From positions 17,691 through 81,690 of the forward strand of contig NZ_AOIS01000036.1 of NCBI RefSeq assembly GCF_000337495.1: DNA of 64,000 bases. Direction: 5' to 3'. This stretch comes from Haloterrigena salina JCM 13891 (GTDB lineage Archaea > Halobacteriota > Halobacteria > Halobacteriales > Natrialbaceae). A model generated the notes under the pieces. The model was not told the origin of the DNA. It did not search any database and saw nothing but the letters and a program-made list of their open reading frames with translations. Of the stretch, positions 34,217-42,389 are shown one piece after another. The position numbers and the translations under genes were made by a program. Positions within the stretch are counted from its first letter, which is position 1; every line of letters starts with the position of its first letter.

Positions 34217-35824
34217 ATGCCTCCTGAACATCGGCCCGCTGATCGATGCTCGAACGACCGAACGACCGATGATGACGACGGCGACGCGAACCGATCGGTC
34301 GAGCAAGGCGATCGGGAGTCGACCGCGTCGACCGCGCTCGACCGACGCGACGTGCTCGGGACCGGCACCGTCGCGGCGGGGGCGCTTCTCGGCGGCTGTA
34401 TCGGTGGTTCCGAATCGTCCGGTACCGCCTCGGTCGACGAGCGACACCCGGGATTCCGATCGCTCGAGAACGAGGTCGCCGACCGCTCCCTGCCGGTCGA
34501 GGGCGAGCTCCCGTCGTGGCTGGAGGGAACGCTGCTGCGAACCGGACCGGCGAAATTCGAGGTCGGCGACCGGCACCTGCGTCACTGGTTCGACGGCTTC
34601 GCGATGCTCCACCGGTTCGCGATCGACGACGGCGCCGTGACGTACTCGAACCGATTCCTCGAGACGCGAGCGTACGAGCACGCGACGGACGAGGGGGAAC
34701 TCGGCTACCGCGAATTCGCCACGGATCCCTGTCGACGGATCTGGGAGCGGTTCTTCACGTTGTTCTCCGACACGACGACCGACAACGCGAACGTCAGCGT
34801 CGCGACTCACGCCGACCGGTTCCGTGCGATGACCGAGACCCCCATACCGGTCGAGTTCGATCCGGAGACGCTCGAGACGCTGGGCGTCGTCGCCGACGGG
34901 ACCGACCTCGGTGACCTGACGACCGCGCACCCCCACCGGGACGACGGGGAGACGATCAACTACGTGACGGACCTCTCGCGGACGAGCGAGTACCGGGTGT
35001 TCCGGATGCCCGACGGCGAGCACGAGCGGGACGTCTTCGCTACCGTCTCCCGGGACCGGCCGGCGTACATGCACAGTTTCGGGTTGACCGACCGGTACGT
35101 GATCCTCGCGGAGTTTCCCTTCGTCGTCGACCCGCTCGAGTTCCTCGTGCGGGATCGGCCGTTCATCGAGAACTACGAGTGGGTTCCCGATCGGGGGACG
35201 CGATTCCTCGTGATCGAGCGCGCAACTGGAGAGGTGGTTAGTACACACGAGACGGACGCGTTCTTCGCGTTTCACCACGTCAACGCCTTCGAGGACGGGG
35301 ACGATATCGTCGTCGACGTCGTCGCCTACGACGACGCCTCGATCGTCGAGGACCTCTACCTCGAGGAGATTCGATCGGAGGGGTACTCGCCCGACGGGGG
35401 ACGACTCGATCGGTTTCGGCTCGGTGAGACGGTTGCTCGGGAGGCGCTCTACGAGGGACCGATCGAGTTGCCCGGGATCAACTATGACCGGGTGAACGCC
35501 GAACCGTACCGGTACGCCTACGGCGTGGGGAACCGGGAGAACCCGCCGCGGGACGTTCCGAACACGCTGGTCAAGGTCGACGTCGAGACCGGCGCCGCGA
35601 GCGAGTGGGAGGAACCGGGAACCTACGCCGGCGAACCGGTCTTCGTCGAATCGCCCGACGCGACTGCCGAGGACGACGGCGTGATCCTGTCGGTCGTCCT
35701 CGACGCGGCCGCGGAACGGTCGTTTCTGCTCGTTCTCGATGCCGGGACGTTCGAGGAACTGGCGCGAGCGCCGGCGCCCCACCACATTCCACTGGGCTTC
35801 CACGGGATTTTCGCCGACCTGTAG
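34217..35824 (+). CDS. Carotenoid cleavage oxygenase (RPE65/CCD family), predicted Tat lipoprotein
   Basis: 535 residues from ATG 34217. All four iron-ligating His are present: His238 (AHPHRDDGETINYVTDLSR), His286 (PAYMHSFGLTDRYVILAEFP), His353 (FFAFHHVNAFEDGD) and His529 (IPLGFHGIFADL), so a non-haem Fe(II) seven-bladed propeller dioxygenase that splits a carotenoid or apocarotenoid double bond. Residues 42-61 read as a Tat lipoprotein signal: DRRDVLGTGTVAAGALLGGC with Cys61 for lipid attachment, so it should be anchored outside the membrane. This is unusual for the family. Acts perhaps on bacterioruberin or beta-carotene to give apocarotenals or retinal (inference). Regulated probably by the adjacent Bat-type protein. 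Confidence 0.88.
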   Translation: MPPEHRPADRCSNDRTTDDDDGDANRSVEQGDRESTASTALDRRDVLGTGTVAAGALLGGCIGGSESSGTASVDERHPGFRSLENEVADRSLPVEGELPSWLEGTLLRTGPAKFEVGDRHLRHWFDGFAMLHRFAIDDGAVTYSNRFLETRAYEHATDEGELGYREFATDPCRRIWERFFTLFSDTTTDNANVSVATHADRFRAMTETPIPVEFDPETLETLGVVADGTDLGDLTTAHPHRDDGETINYVTDLSRTSEYRVFRMPDGEHERDVFATVSRDRPAYMHSFGLTDRYVILAEFPFVVDPLEFLVRDRPFIENYEWVPDRGTRFLVIERATGEVVSTHETDAFFAFHHVNAFEDGDDIVVDVVAYDDASIVEDLYLEEIRSEGYSPDGGRLDRFRLGETVAREALYEGPIELPGINYDRVNAEPYRYAYGVGNRENPPRDVPNTLVKVDVETGAASEWEEPGTYAGEPVFVESPDATAEDDGVILSVVLDAAAERSFLLVLDAGTFEELARAPAPHHIPLGFHGIFADL

Positions 35825-35852
35825 CGGCCCGGGAAGCCGCTCTCGTCTGTCG

Positions 35853-37289
35853 TCAGTTCCCGATCTCGATCGCTCCTCGCATGCTCCGGGGATGGACCTG
35901 ACAGTAGTACTCCGCCATCTCCTCGCTGGCCGTGAACGTGACCGTCTGCGTGGCCCCTTCCTCGCCGACGAACTCGGAGGCGAGGAGGTCCTCGCCGTTC
36001 CCGTTCTGGATCGCGAAGTTATGCTGCAGCCCGTCGGCGTTCTCCCAGATCAGGGTGTACTCGGTCCCGGCCTCGAGCTGGAGGGTCGGATTCTCCTCGC
36101 CCGCGACGGGCTCGGGCGCTGCACCCCGCCAGGCCGACGCCTCGCCGAGTAGCCGGAAGTCGGCGTCTCCGCTCCCCGATTCCTCGGCGTCCGAGGTCGC
36201 TTCGTCGTCCCGTCCGGGAAACTCCCAGTCTGCGAACGGACCCTCGACGATTTCGTCTTGTTCCCACATCGCGTGGATGAACGGCTGGGTCTCGCCGTTC
36301 GGCAGTTCCATCGCGGTCGGCACCGGGTCGTAGACGGGGCCGTCGGGCGTCGGCCTGATCGGCAGGACGACGCCGTGCGTGTGGTGGACTTGCCCGGCGA
36401 TCGTCCCGTCCGGCGCCAGCGGCAGTTCCTCGTCTACGGCCATCCGGTATCGCTCGTCGCGGACCGTCTGGGTCGTCATGAAGTGGATGACGCGGAACCC
36501 GTCCTCGGTCGCCACCTCGCCGTTGATCCGGACGTCGCCGACCCCCCACGACGCGCCGTAGGTGTACACCCGAGGGAACAGCGGCGAACCGGTCCCCGTG
36601 ATCCCGTGCAGCCAGCCGCCCGACAGGATGCCGCCGCCGGTCTCGTAGCCCGGAATCGGCGGCTGCACGACGTGGTCGTGCTCGAGTTCGTACTCGTTGC
36701 CCGCCGGATCGGTAAACCGTGCGCTGAGGTCGACCGCGTCGCTCGTATCGCCGGGCTCGCCGGGAAGATCGTACGGCTGCCGATCCCCGTAGGTGATCTC
36801 GAACGAGCCGCTCGTCACCTCGGCCTCGTCGCTGTACAGCGTCGGTTCGGTGAATCGTTCCTGTGCGATCCCGGCCGACTCACCGTCCTCGATCGGTTCG
36901 CGGGCCTCCTCCGGTGCGGCCACCAGCGGTGGCAGATCCTGCAGGAGCTGCGGGATGGCCTCGTCCAGCGGCTCGGGGAACCCCTTGGCCTGTTCGATGC
37001 GCGACTCGAGCAGATCGCTCCCCCGCCGCGGGGCGTCCGGCGTTCCGAACACCTGCGGGCTCAGTCGCCGTTCGCCGGGAAGAACCCAGTAGACGGCGTT
37101 TCCCGACTCCTGTCGAACCGTGACATCGCGACTCGAGTCGGCGGTTCCACCGCCTTCCTCCTGCCGGGTGACCGTCGATCCGTGCGCTGCTCCGATTCCG
37201 CCCACGAGCGCCCCGAGCGTCGTCGCGCCACCGGCCGCGAGCACCGATCGCCGCGCTACGTTATCGTTCGAATCGTTCTTGTTTGCCAT
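35853..37289 (-). CDS. Secreted protein with C-terminal cupredoxin (type 1 copper) domain
   Basis: 478 residues. Tat signal ARRSVLAAGGATTLGALVGG at residues 12-31. The C-terminal 100 residues form a plastocyanin/azurin-like cupredoxin with copper ligands His423 (GLQHNFAIQ), Cys463, His466 and Met470 (YYCQVHPRSM). The preceding 370 residues are not recognised; they are rich in Pro, Gly and His (GGWLHGITGTG, VHHTHGVVLPIRP, MEWEQ-like IHAMWEQDEI) and may be a catalytic or substrate domain. Convergent with the carotenoid oxygenase (28-nt gap), both exported. A copper electron-transfer or oxidase role is possible. Confidence 0.8.
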   Translation of the reverse strand: MANKNDSNDNVARRSVLAAGGATTLGALVGGIGAAHGSTVTRQEEGGGTADSSRDVTVRQESGNAVYWVLPGERRLSPQVFGTPDAPRRGSDLLESRIEQAKGFPEPLDEAIPQLLQDLPPLVAAPEEAREPIEDGESAGIAQERFTEPTLYSDEAEVTSGSFEITYGDRQPYDLPGEPGDTSDAVDLSARFTDPAGNEYELEHDHVVQPPIPGYETGGGILSGGWLHGITGTGSPLFPRVYTYGASWGVGDVRINGEVATEDGFRVIHFMTTQTVRDERYRMAVDEELPLAPDGTIAGQVHHTHGVVLPIRPTPDGPVYDPVPTAMELPNGETQPFIHAMWEQDEIVEGPFADWEFPGRDDEATSDAEESGSGDADFRLLGEASAWRGAAPEPVAGEENPTLQLEAGTEYTLIWENADGLQHNFAIQNGNGEDLLASEFVGEEGATQTVTFTASEEMAEYYCQVHPRSMRGAIEIGN

Positions 37290-37294
37290 CTGTT

Positions 37295-37306
37295 ACCACA
37301 TGTGGT
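37295..37306. promoter_or_regulatory. Palindrome ACCACATGTGGT just upstream of the cupredoxin gene
   Basis: Perfect 12-bp palindrome 6 nt before the start codon of the minus-strand cupredoxin gene. Candidate repressor site. The rest of the gap to 37583 shows no supported gene. Confidence 0.35.
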
Positions 37307-37583
37307 CCGTGGAGATCGGAGCAAAGAATGGGACGAATCGTTGTGGCACGGCAAACGCTCATTCCCGTAAGGCTTTAGCGGGATGTTTCGCTCGCGCGGG
37401 CGATCTAAGGCGCGATTGGACGGACTAATCCGCTCTTATCGATCGGACGCCGATCGGAACGGTGTCGTCGCGATCGATACCGACGACGGCGCACCAGGGT
37501 CCGATCGCGTCGAACGGAACCCGATCCGCGCTCGTGGCTTCGGGTCGAACTGCGGCCGAAAACAGCGCGCTCGGCGAGAGCCG

Positions 37584-37940
37584 TTAGAACGTGATGATCT
37601 CGTAGTCGTCGTCGACCATCGAACGGACGCTGGGGTGGCCCTCGTTCTCGTCGATACGGACGAGTCCCTGGTCCTCGACGGCGTCGTCGACGCCGAACGC
37701 CCCGGCGCAGTAGTCACAGACGGCCGCTTCGTCCTGCACGGACTCGTAGAGGTCGTGGTAGTCGTGGTCCTCGTCCTCCAACTCCTCGACCCACTGGGTG
37801 CCGGCGCCGTCGAAGATGAGTTCGAGTTCGTCTTCGTCGTTCTCGGCGAACTCCTTTGCCGCCTCGAGCCCGTTGACGAGTCGACCGGTGTCGGCGTGCG
37901 ATTCGGTGCCCGCGAGAATGACGATGGCTGCGTTTACCAT
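37584..37940 (-). CDS. DsrE/DsrF-like family protein
   Basis: 118 residues from ATG 37940 (MVNAAIVILAG); upstream in-frame starts add unlikely sequence. DsrE-like fold: short hydrophobic strand, GTESHADTGRLVNGLEAAKEF helix, LIFDGAGTQWVEELED, then VCDYCAGAFGVDD with a C-x2-C and the end MVDDDYEIITF. Such proteins relay sulfur or bind small thiols. It lies 105 nt from the His-tailed disulfide oxidoreductase in the same orientation, possibly a redox pair. Confidence 0.8.
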   Translation of the reverse strand: MVNAAIVILAGTESHADTGRLVNGLEAAKEFAENDEDELELIFDGAGTQWVEELEDEDHDYHDLYESVQDEAAVCDYCAGAFGVDDAVEDQGLVRIDENEGHPSVRSMVDDDYEIITF

Positions 37941-38045
37941 TACATGTGAACGCAGGCCATCCGCGGATAAAACGGACCGGCGGGCGTGTGTGCCCGCTGC
38001 AACATCGCCGGAGACCACTCGATCCGTGCCGGTCCGATCCGCTAT

Positions 38046-39644
38046 TTAGTGGTCGTGACGATGATCGTGGTCGTGTCCGTGGCCGTGGCTGTGATCGTGT
38101 CCGTGGCCGTGGCTGTGATCGTGTCCGTGGCCGTGGCTGTGATCGTGTCCGTGGCCGTGGCTGTGATCGTGCCCGCCGCGGGTGAACTGCCCCGAGAACG
38201 CCCGCTGGACGACCTCCGAGAGCGCGGGATGGATGTGCACTGACTCGCGGATGTCTCGAACCGTTCCCGAGCCGGCCGTCATCGCGACGACGACCTCCTC
38301 GATCAAATTAGAGGCCTCCGGGCCGACGATGTGACAGCCGAGGATCTCTCCCTCGAGGGAGATGAGCGGCTTGACCATCCCCTCGACCTTCATCGCCGAG
38401 CCGCGGGCGGTGTCCTCGTACCGGTACGTGCGCTTGGCGTAGTCGCGGTCGGCGGCCTGCAGTTCCGCCTCCGTGGCGCCGACGCCGGCGACCTCCGGCG
38501 AGGAGAAGACGGCGAAGGGCATCGCGTCGTAGTCGACCGGCTCGAGGCCGTCGCCGAAGAGGTTGCGAACGACGGCCCGGGCTTCGTGGTTGGCGTTGTG
38601 CTTGAGCAGGTACTCGCCGACGATGTCGCCCAGCGCCCAGACCCCGTCGGCGCTCGTCCGCAGGTACTCGTCCGTCTCGACGAACCCCAGCTCGTCCGTC
38701 TCGATCCCCGCCGCGCTCGCGTTCAGCGTATCGGTGTTCGGAACGCGCCCGGTGGCGACGAGCAGTTCGTCGCCGGTGACGGAGAGCCGCTCGGCCGCGC
38801 CCTCGCCGCGTTCTGGCGCCGGATACGGCGTCGACCCCGGCTCCGCTCCCGTCTCCGATTCCGCTTCCGGTTCGGAGTCGGCCGCCGGATACGGCCGCGC
38901 GTCGACGGTCACCTCGCCGTCGGACTCCGAGACGGCCGTGGCCTCGTAGCCCGTGTACACGTCGTACCGGTCCGCGAGTCGCTCCGTGAACTCGGCGGCG
39001 ACCGCCGCGTCGGCGTCCGGAAGCAGGTGCGGGCGCCGCCCGATAATCGAGACGTCGCTCCCGAACGCTCCGAAGAAGTGGCCCAACTCCGCCGCGATAT
39101 AGCCGCCGCCGACGATGACGAGGTGTTCCGGCGGCTCCTCGAGTCGGAGCGCCTCCCGGCTCGTCAGGTAGTCGGTGTCCTCGATGCCGTCGACCTGAGG
39201 GACGCCGGGACGGGTGCCGGCCGCGACGAGGACCGTTTCGGCGGTCAGGCGCTCGCCGTCGTGATCCCCGCCCGAGAGTTCGACGGTTCGCTCGTCGACG
39301 AACTCCCCCTCCGCCCGGTAGAGGTCGTGATCCGAGGAGGACTCGAGCCCCCGGCGGATCGACTCCGAGCTTCCGGCGACGTCCTCGTTGACCTCGCGGA
39401 CGATGTCGGCGAAGGCGACGTCATCGACCGTCGTCTCGATGCCGAACTCCTCGGCGCGCTCGACTGTCTCGAGTACCTCCGCGCGGTACAATAGCTGCTT
39501 CGAAGGGATACAGCCGCGGTTGAGGCAGGTCCCGCCGAGCCGCCCCTTCTCGACGACGGCGACCGACTGACCGCGCCCTGCGGCCGCGTTCGCGACGTCG
39601 AGCCCCGATCCCGAACCGACGACCAGGAAATCGTACTCCTCCAT
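38046..39644 (-). CDS. Pyridine nucleotide-disulfide oxidoreductase (dihydrolipoyl dehydrogenase/mercuric reductase type) with poly-His tail
   Basis: 532 residues from ATG 39644. FAD motif FLVVGSGSGLDVANAAA at residues 6-22, redox disulfide GGTCLNRGCIPSK with Cys40 and Cys45, NAD domain GGGYIAAELGHFFGAFG, FAD contact WALGDIVGEYLLKHNANHEA and the dimerisation domain with the catalytic His in SVHIHPALSEVVQRAF. An acidic Pro-rich insertion (PEAESETGAEPGSTPYP) interrupts the NAD/FAD region. Residues 490-532 form a tail of four HDHSHGHG units plus HDHDHRHDH, 21 His in 43 residues. The vicinal Cys pair of true mercuric reductase is absent. Activity may be dihydrolipoamide, mycothiol-like or metal reduction; the tail strongly suggests metal binding. 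Confidence 0.88.
   Translation of the reverse strand: MEEYDFLVVGSGSGLDVANAAAGRGQSVAVVEKGRLGGTCLNRGCIPSKQLLYRAEVLETVERAEEFGIETTVDDVAFADIVREVNEDVAGSSESIRRGLESSSDHDLYRAEGEFVDERTVELSGGDHDGERLTAETVLVAAGTRPGVPQVDGIEDTDYLTSREALRLEEPPEHLVIVGGGYIAAELGHFFGAFGSDVSIIGRRPHLLPDADAAVAAEFTERLADRYDVYTGYEATAVSESDGEVTVDARPYPAADSEPEAESETGAEPGSTPYPAPERGEGAAERLSVTGDELLVATGRVPNTDTLNASAAGIETDELGFVETDEYLRTSADGVWALGDIVGEYLLKHNANHEARAVVRNLFGDGLEPVDYDAMPFAVFSSPEVAGVGATEAELQAADRDYAKRTYRYEDTARGSAMKVEGMVKPLISLEGEILGCHIVGPEASNLIEEVVVAMTAGSGTVRDIRESVHIHPALSEVVQRAFSGQFTRGGHDHSHGHGHDHSHGHGHDHSHGHGHDHSHGHGHDHDHRHDH
38073..38168. repeat. Four identical tandem copies of a 24-bp unit (encodes HDHSHGHG x4)
   Basis: Copies at 38073-38096, 38097-38120, 38121-38144 and 38145-38168 are identical at every base, unlike ordinary degenerate His tails, which points to recent expansion by slippage or recombination. 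Unit length is a multiple of three, so copy number can vary without frameshift. Confidence 0.95.
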
Positions 39645-39786
39645 GCGCCGAACTCCGGTGCCGGTCGTAATGAAGGCCGGGCCGGAATGCACGGGACGTG
39701 CACGTTCACTGCGGCCTGCGGAGTCTCGTCCCTGCTCCCGAGTGGCACCCGTCTCGAGGATCGCACCGCCTCGGATCCGGCTCCCC

Positions 39787-40491
39787 CTACAGTAACGCCG
39801 ACAGCGCGAGCACGACGGCGGCGGCGAGAGCGGGATAGTCGAGTCGCGAGAGCGACAGCGCGGGCAGGGTGGGATTCCAGGCGAAACACCGCGCCTGCAT
39901 GGCGAGCGCGAGGCGATCGGCTCGGTCGAACGCCCGCGAGAGGCCCAACAGTCCCAGCGTACTCGCGCGGTCGACGGCGCTTCGCTGGTCGCCAAGCCGC
40001 GCCGCCATCGCGTCGCTGATCGTCCGCAGATCGGCCTGCAGGACCGGCAGGAACCGGAAGACGAGCGCGACGCCGATCCCGAGGAGCTGGCCCGGTTTCC
40101 CTGGAATCGTCCGCTGGATCGCGGCGCGAGAGTCCCGGACCGTCGTCGAACGGACGTACGCCGCGCTAACGAGCAGGACGAGCAGGACGCGGTAGCTCGC
40201 CCGCGCGGAGGCGAGGCCGTCCGCGAGGTCGAGCCAGGGCGAACCGAACGTGAGCGCCGCGAGTACCGGTGCGAGCGAGAGGAAGAGCAGGGCGAAGCGA
40301 TAGGCGGACAGCGTCTCGAGGAGCGGAACGCGAGCGCTAAGCAGGATCGTCGCGGCGACGGCGGTGAGCGCGACCAGTGCCCGCGGGCTCGTGTGGGCCA
40401 GCGCGGTCGCGGCGAACCCGAACTGGACGGCCAGCTTCGAGCGGGGGTCGAGCCGGTGGGCGAGCGTGTCGTCGGGGTCGTAGGTGAGCAT
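39787..40491 (-). CDS. ecfT: ECF transporter transmembrane protein (T component)
   Basis: 234 residues, CbiQ/EcfT/BioN family. N-terminal LDPRSKLAVQFGFAATALA, several membrane helices and the coupling-helix region with Ala-Arg-Gly-like motifs (AMAARLG near residue 163 and AMQARCF near 200) that contact the ATPase. Third gene of bioY-ecfA-ecfT, so it probably energises biotin uptake; as ECF T components can serve several S components, other vitamins are possible. Confidence 0.88.
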   Translation of the reverse strand: MLTYDPDDTLAHRLDPRSKLAVQFGFAATALAHTSPRALVALTAVAATILLSARVPLLETLSAYRFALLFLSLAPVLAALTFGSPWLDLADGLASARASYRVLLVLLVSAAYVRSTTVRDSRAAIQRTIPGKPGQLLGIGVALVFRFLPVLQADLRTISDAMAARLGDQRSAVDRASTLGLLGLSRAFDRADRLALAMQARCFAWNPTLPALSLSRLDYPALAAAVVLALSALL

Positions 40492-40541
40492 CGTCGGGAT
40501 CGGTGGTCTGGCGGCGGCAGTGATCGTCGCGCCGCGTGCGG

Positions 40542-41246
40542 TCAGCGCTCCGGCACTCGAACCTCGAAATCCGACAGCGCCTCGAGCGCGCGGTCGGGCG
40601 CGTCGTCGACGGCGACCGCGCCGTCCCGCATGGCGACGACGCGGTCGGCCAGGTCGAGCACGTCTCTGAGGTCGTGGGTCGCGAGCAGGATCCCGGTTCC
40701 GCCGTCCGAGAGCGCCTCGAGTCGCGAGAGGACGGATCGGCGGGCCGGGTCGTCCAGTCCGGTGAACGGTTCGTCCAGGACGAGATGCGTGGGTTCCATC
40801 GAGAGCGCGCCGGCGATGGCCACGCGGGACTGCTCGCCCCCCGAGAGCGCGTCGATCCGCTCGTCCCCGCGACCGGCCATGTTGACGGCTTCGAGGGCGT
40901 CGGCCACCCGGCGGTCGATCTCGGCGCGCTCGAGGCCGAGGTTCTCGGGGCCGAAGGCGACGTCGGCGCCGATCGTCGCGGCGACGAACTGGTCCCGTGG
41001 GTGCTGGAAGACCATGCCGACGCTCGAGCGGGCGGCGACGAGGTCCTCGGTGACTGGGGTCCCGTCGATCAGTACTTTCCCCGCATTGGGCGTCACCAGC
41101 CCGTTACAGTGGCGCAGCAGGGTCGTCTTGCCGCTCCCGTTGGCGCCCGCGAGGACGACGAACTCGCCGTCCGCGATCGACAGCGAGACGTCCTCGAGGA
41201 CGGGCACGTCGTCGAAGGCGTAGGTGACGGACCGGAACTCGATCAT
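40542..41246 (-). CDS. ecfA: ECF transporter ATPase (A component)
   Basis: 234 residues, CbiO/EcfA/BioM family ABC ATPase. Walker A GANGSGKTTLLRH, Q-loop GMVFQHPRDQFVAATIGADVAFGPENLGL (in two parts, typical of ECF ATPases), signature LSGGEQSRVAIAGAL, Walker B HLVLDEPFTGLD and H-loop LATHD. Only one ATPase gene is seen, so a homodimer is likely. It follows bioY by 40 nt and precedes ecfT by 50 nt. Confidence 0.92.
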   Translation of the reverse strand: MIEFRSVTYAFDDVPVLEDVSLSIADGEFVVLAGANGSGKTTLLRHCNGLVTPNAGKVLIDGTPVTEDLVAARSSVGMVFQHPRDQFVAATIGADVAFGPENLGLERAEIDRRVADALEAVNMAGRGDERIDALSGGEQSRVAIAGALSMEPTHLVLDEPFTGLDDPARRSVLSRLEALSDGGTGILLATHDLRDVLDLADRVVAMRDGAVAVDDAPDRALEALSDFEVRVPER

Positions 41247-41286
41247 CGTGCCCTCGCTGGCGAGGTCGAAAGGGCTGTGCGCGCGA

Positions 41287-41874
41287 TCACGATCCGACCG
41301 GTTCGAGCCGCCCGCTCTCGACGATGGCGATCGCAGCGATCATCTTGACCAGTTCGGCGGGAACGAACGGGAGCGCGTAGCCGGCGATCGCCTCCCAGGG
41401 CTCGAGGGCCTGGAGCCAGGCCGCGTACGCCGTCCCCATGGCGTAGATGAGGATCGTCGCGGCGACGAGCGCGGCGACGACGATCGGCAGGGGGACGTCG
41501 GCGGGATTTCGGAGGTCGGTGCCCCGGTGGACGACGGCGCCGATCAGCGCCGCCGCGAGCGGATACGACCAGAGGTAGCCCGCGGTGTTTCCGACGAGGG
41601 GACCGAATCCGGCCTCCATCCCGGAGAAGACCGGGAGACCGGCCGCGCCGGCGGTCAGGTAGAGGAGCATCGAGACGGCCCCCCAGACCGGTCCCAAGAC
41701 GAGGCCGGCGAGAAAGACGAACAGGACCTGCAGCGTGATCGGCGCCGGCGAAAACGGGTACGGGATCGTCACGAATATCGACGCCCCCACCAGCGCCGCC
41801 AGCACCGCCGCGCGAGCGAACTGCCGGACGACGTCCCCGTCGACGAGATCGACCGTCTCTCGATTCGTTGCCAT
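41287..41874 (-). CDS. bioY: Biotin transporter S component
   Basis: 195 residues from ATG 41874; an in-frame upstream start would extend into the operator. Six membrane helices. BioY features: IPYPFSPAPITLQVLFVFLAGL (in two parts), LGPVWGAVSMLLYLTAGAAGLPVF and GYLWSYPLAAALIG. Binds biotin in the membrane and couples to EcfA/EcfT. First gene of the operon, with a BirA-box-like site directly upstream. Confidence 0.93.
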   Translation of the reverse strand: MATNRETVDLVDGDVVRQFARAAVLAALVGASIFVTIPYPFSPAPITLQVLFVFLAGLVLGPVWGAVSMLLYLTAGAAGLPVFSGMEAGFGPLVGNTAGYLWSYPLAAALIGAVVHRGTDLRNPADVPLPIVVAALVAATILIYAMGTAYAAWLQALEPWEAIAGYALPFVPAELVKMIAAIAIVESGRLEPVGS

Positions 41875-41887
41875 ACCACTCCCACTC

Positions 41888-41919
41888 TCGTAAACCAAGT
41901 TCAACACTTCGGTTTCCGA
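41888..41919 (-). promoter_or_regulatory. BirA-box-like operator TCGTAAACC-N14-GGTTTCCGA before bioY
   Basis: Compared with the biotin repressor consensus TTGTAAACC-N14/15-GGTTTACAA, the left half matches 8 of 9 and the right half 7 of 9, with exactly 14 nt between. It sits 14-45 nt before the bioY start, where the TATA region of a leaderless gene would be, fit for repression by a BirA with N-terminal HTH. Confidence 0.65.
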
Positions 41920-42389
41920 GGGTGCAGGCGATCAACAGGGTGACATCTCCGCGCGGTGGGACGGATCCCGATCCGCCGGGAGGGACCGAAATAGCCCGAT
42001 TCCTCTCCGGAAACTGATGCTTCGAGGCGAATCCGGCGCGATCGAGGCCCGAACGCGTCCGAAATAGCCGCTCCCTCGAGAGCGTCGCTCCGGTGGAAGA
42101 CGCCGCGCTCGAGGGGAGTAATCGGGGATTGTATCCGATTACTAACCGAAACGACCCGCTGGCCTTATGCGCTCTTTCGCTCCCGTGATAGAAAGCTGAT
42201 GTCATCCGTACGTAGCCGGTTCGGACCGAGGAGCGATCGGGAACCGAGACGCGGCCAGCGGCCGACTCGCGAACGGCGGGAACGTGACGGTCCCAGGGGC
42301 CCCAGAGGCCGTTCGAACCGCGACCGCTGCGCTGCACGCGGGAGCCGAGTGACTCGCTCGAGCGGTCGGACCGGCAGGAGCGTCGAGCC
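41920..42389. other. 470-bp intergenic region between bioY and the repeat protein gene
   Basis: No gene supported. Arg-rich open frames here look like shadows of GC-rich DNA. The stretch near 42140-42180 is less GC-rich and may hold the promoter of the downstream gene. Confidence 0.5.

Noticed and set aside
33077..35803. 908-codon open frame antisense to GH15, regulator and oxygenase
   Set aside because: Spans three well-supported genes on the other strand; shadow frame.
38073..38168. Four 24-bp tandem repeats, CRISPR-like at first sight
   Set aside because: No spacers between units, unit is in frame and encodes HDHSHGHG, and no cas genes are present.
38046..39644. True mercuric reductase (merA)
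   Set aside because: No N-terminal heavy-metal domain and no C-terminal vicinal cysteines; no mer operon nearby.
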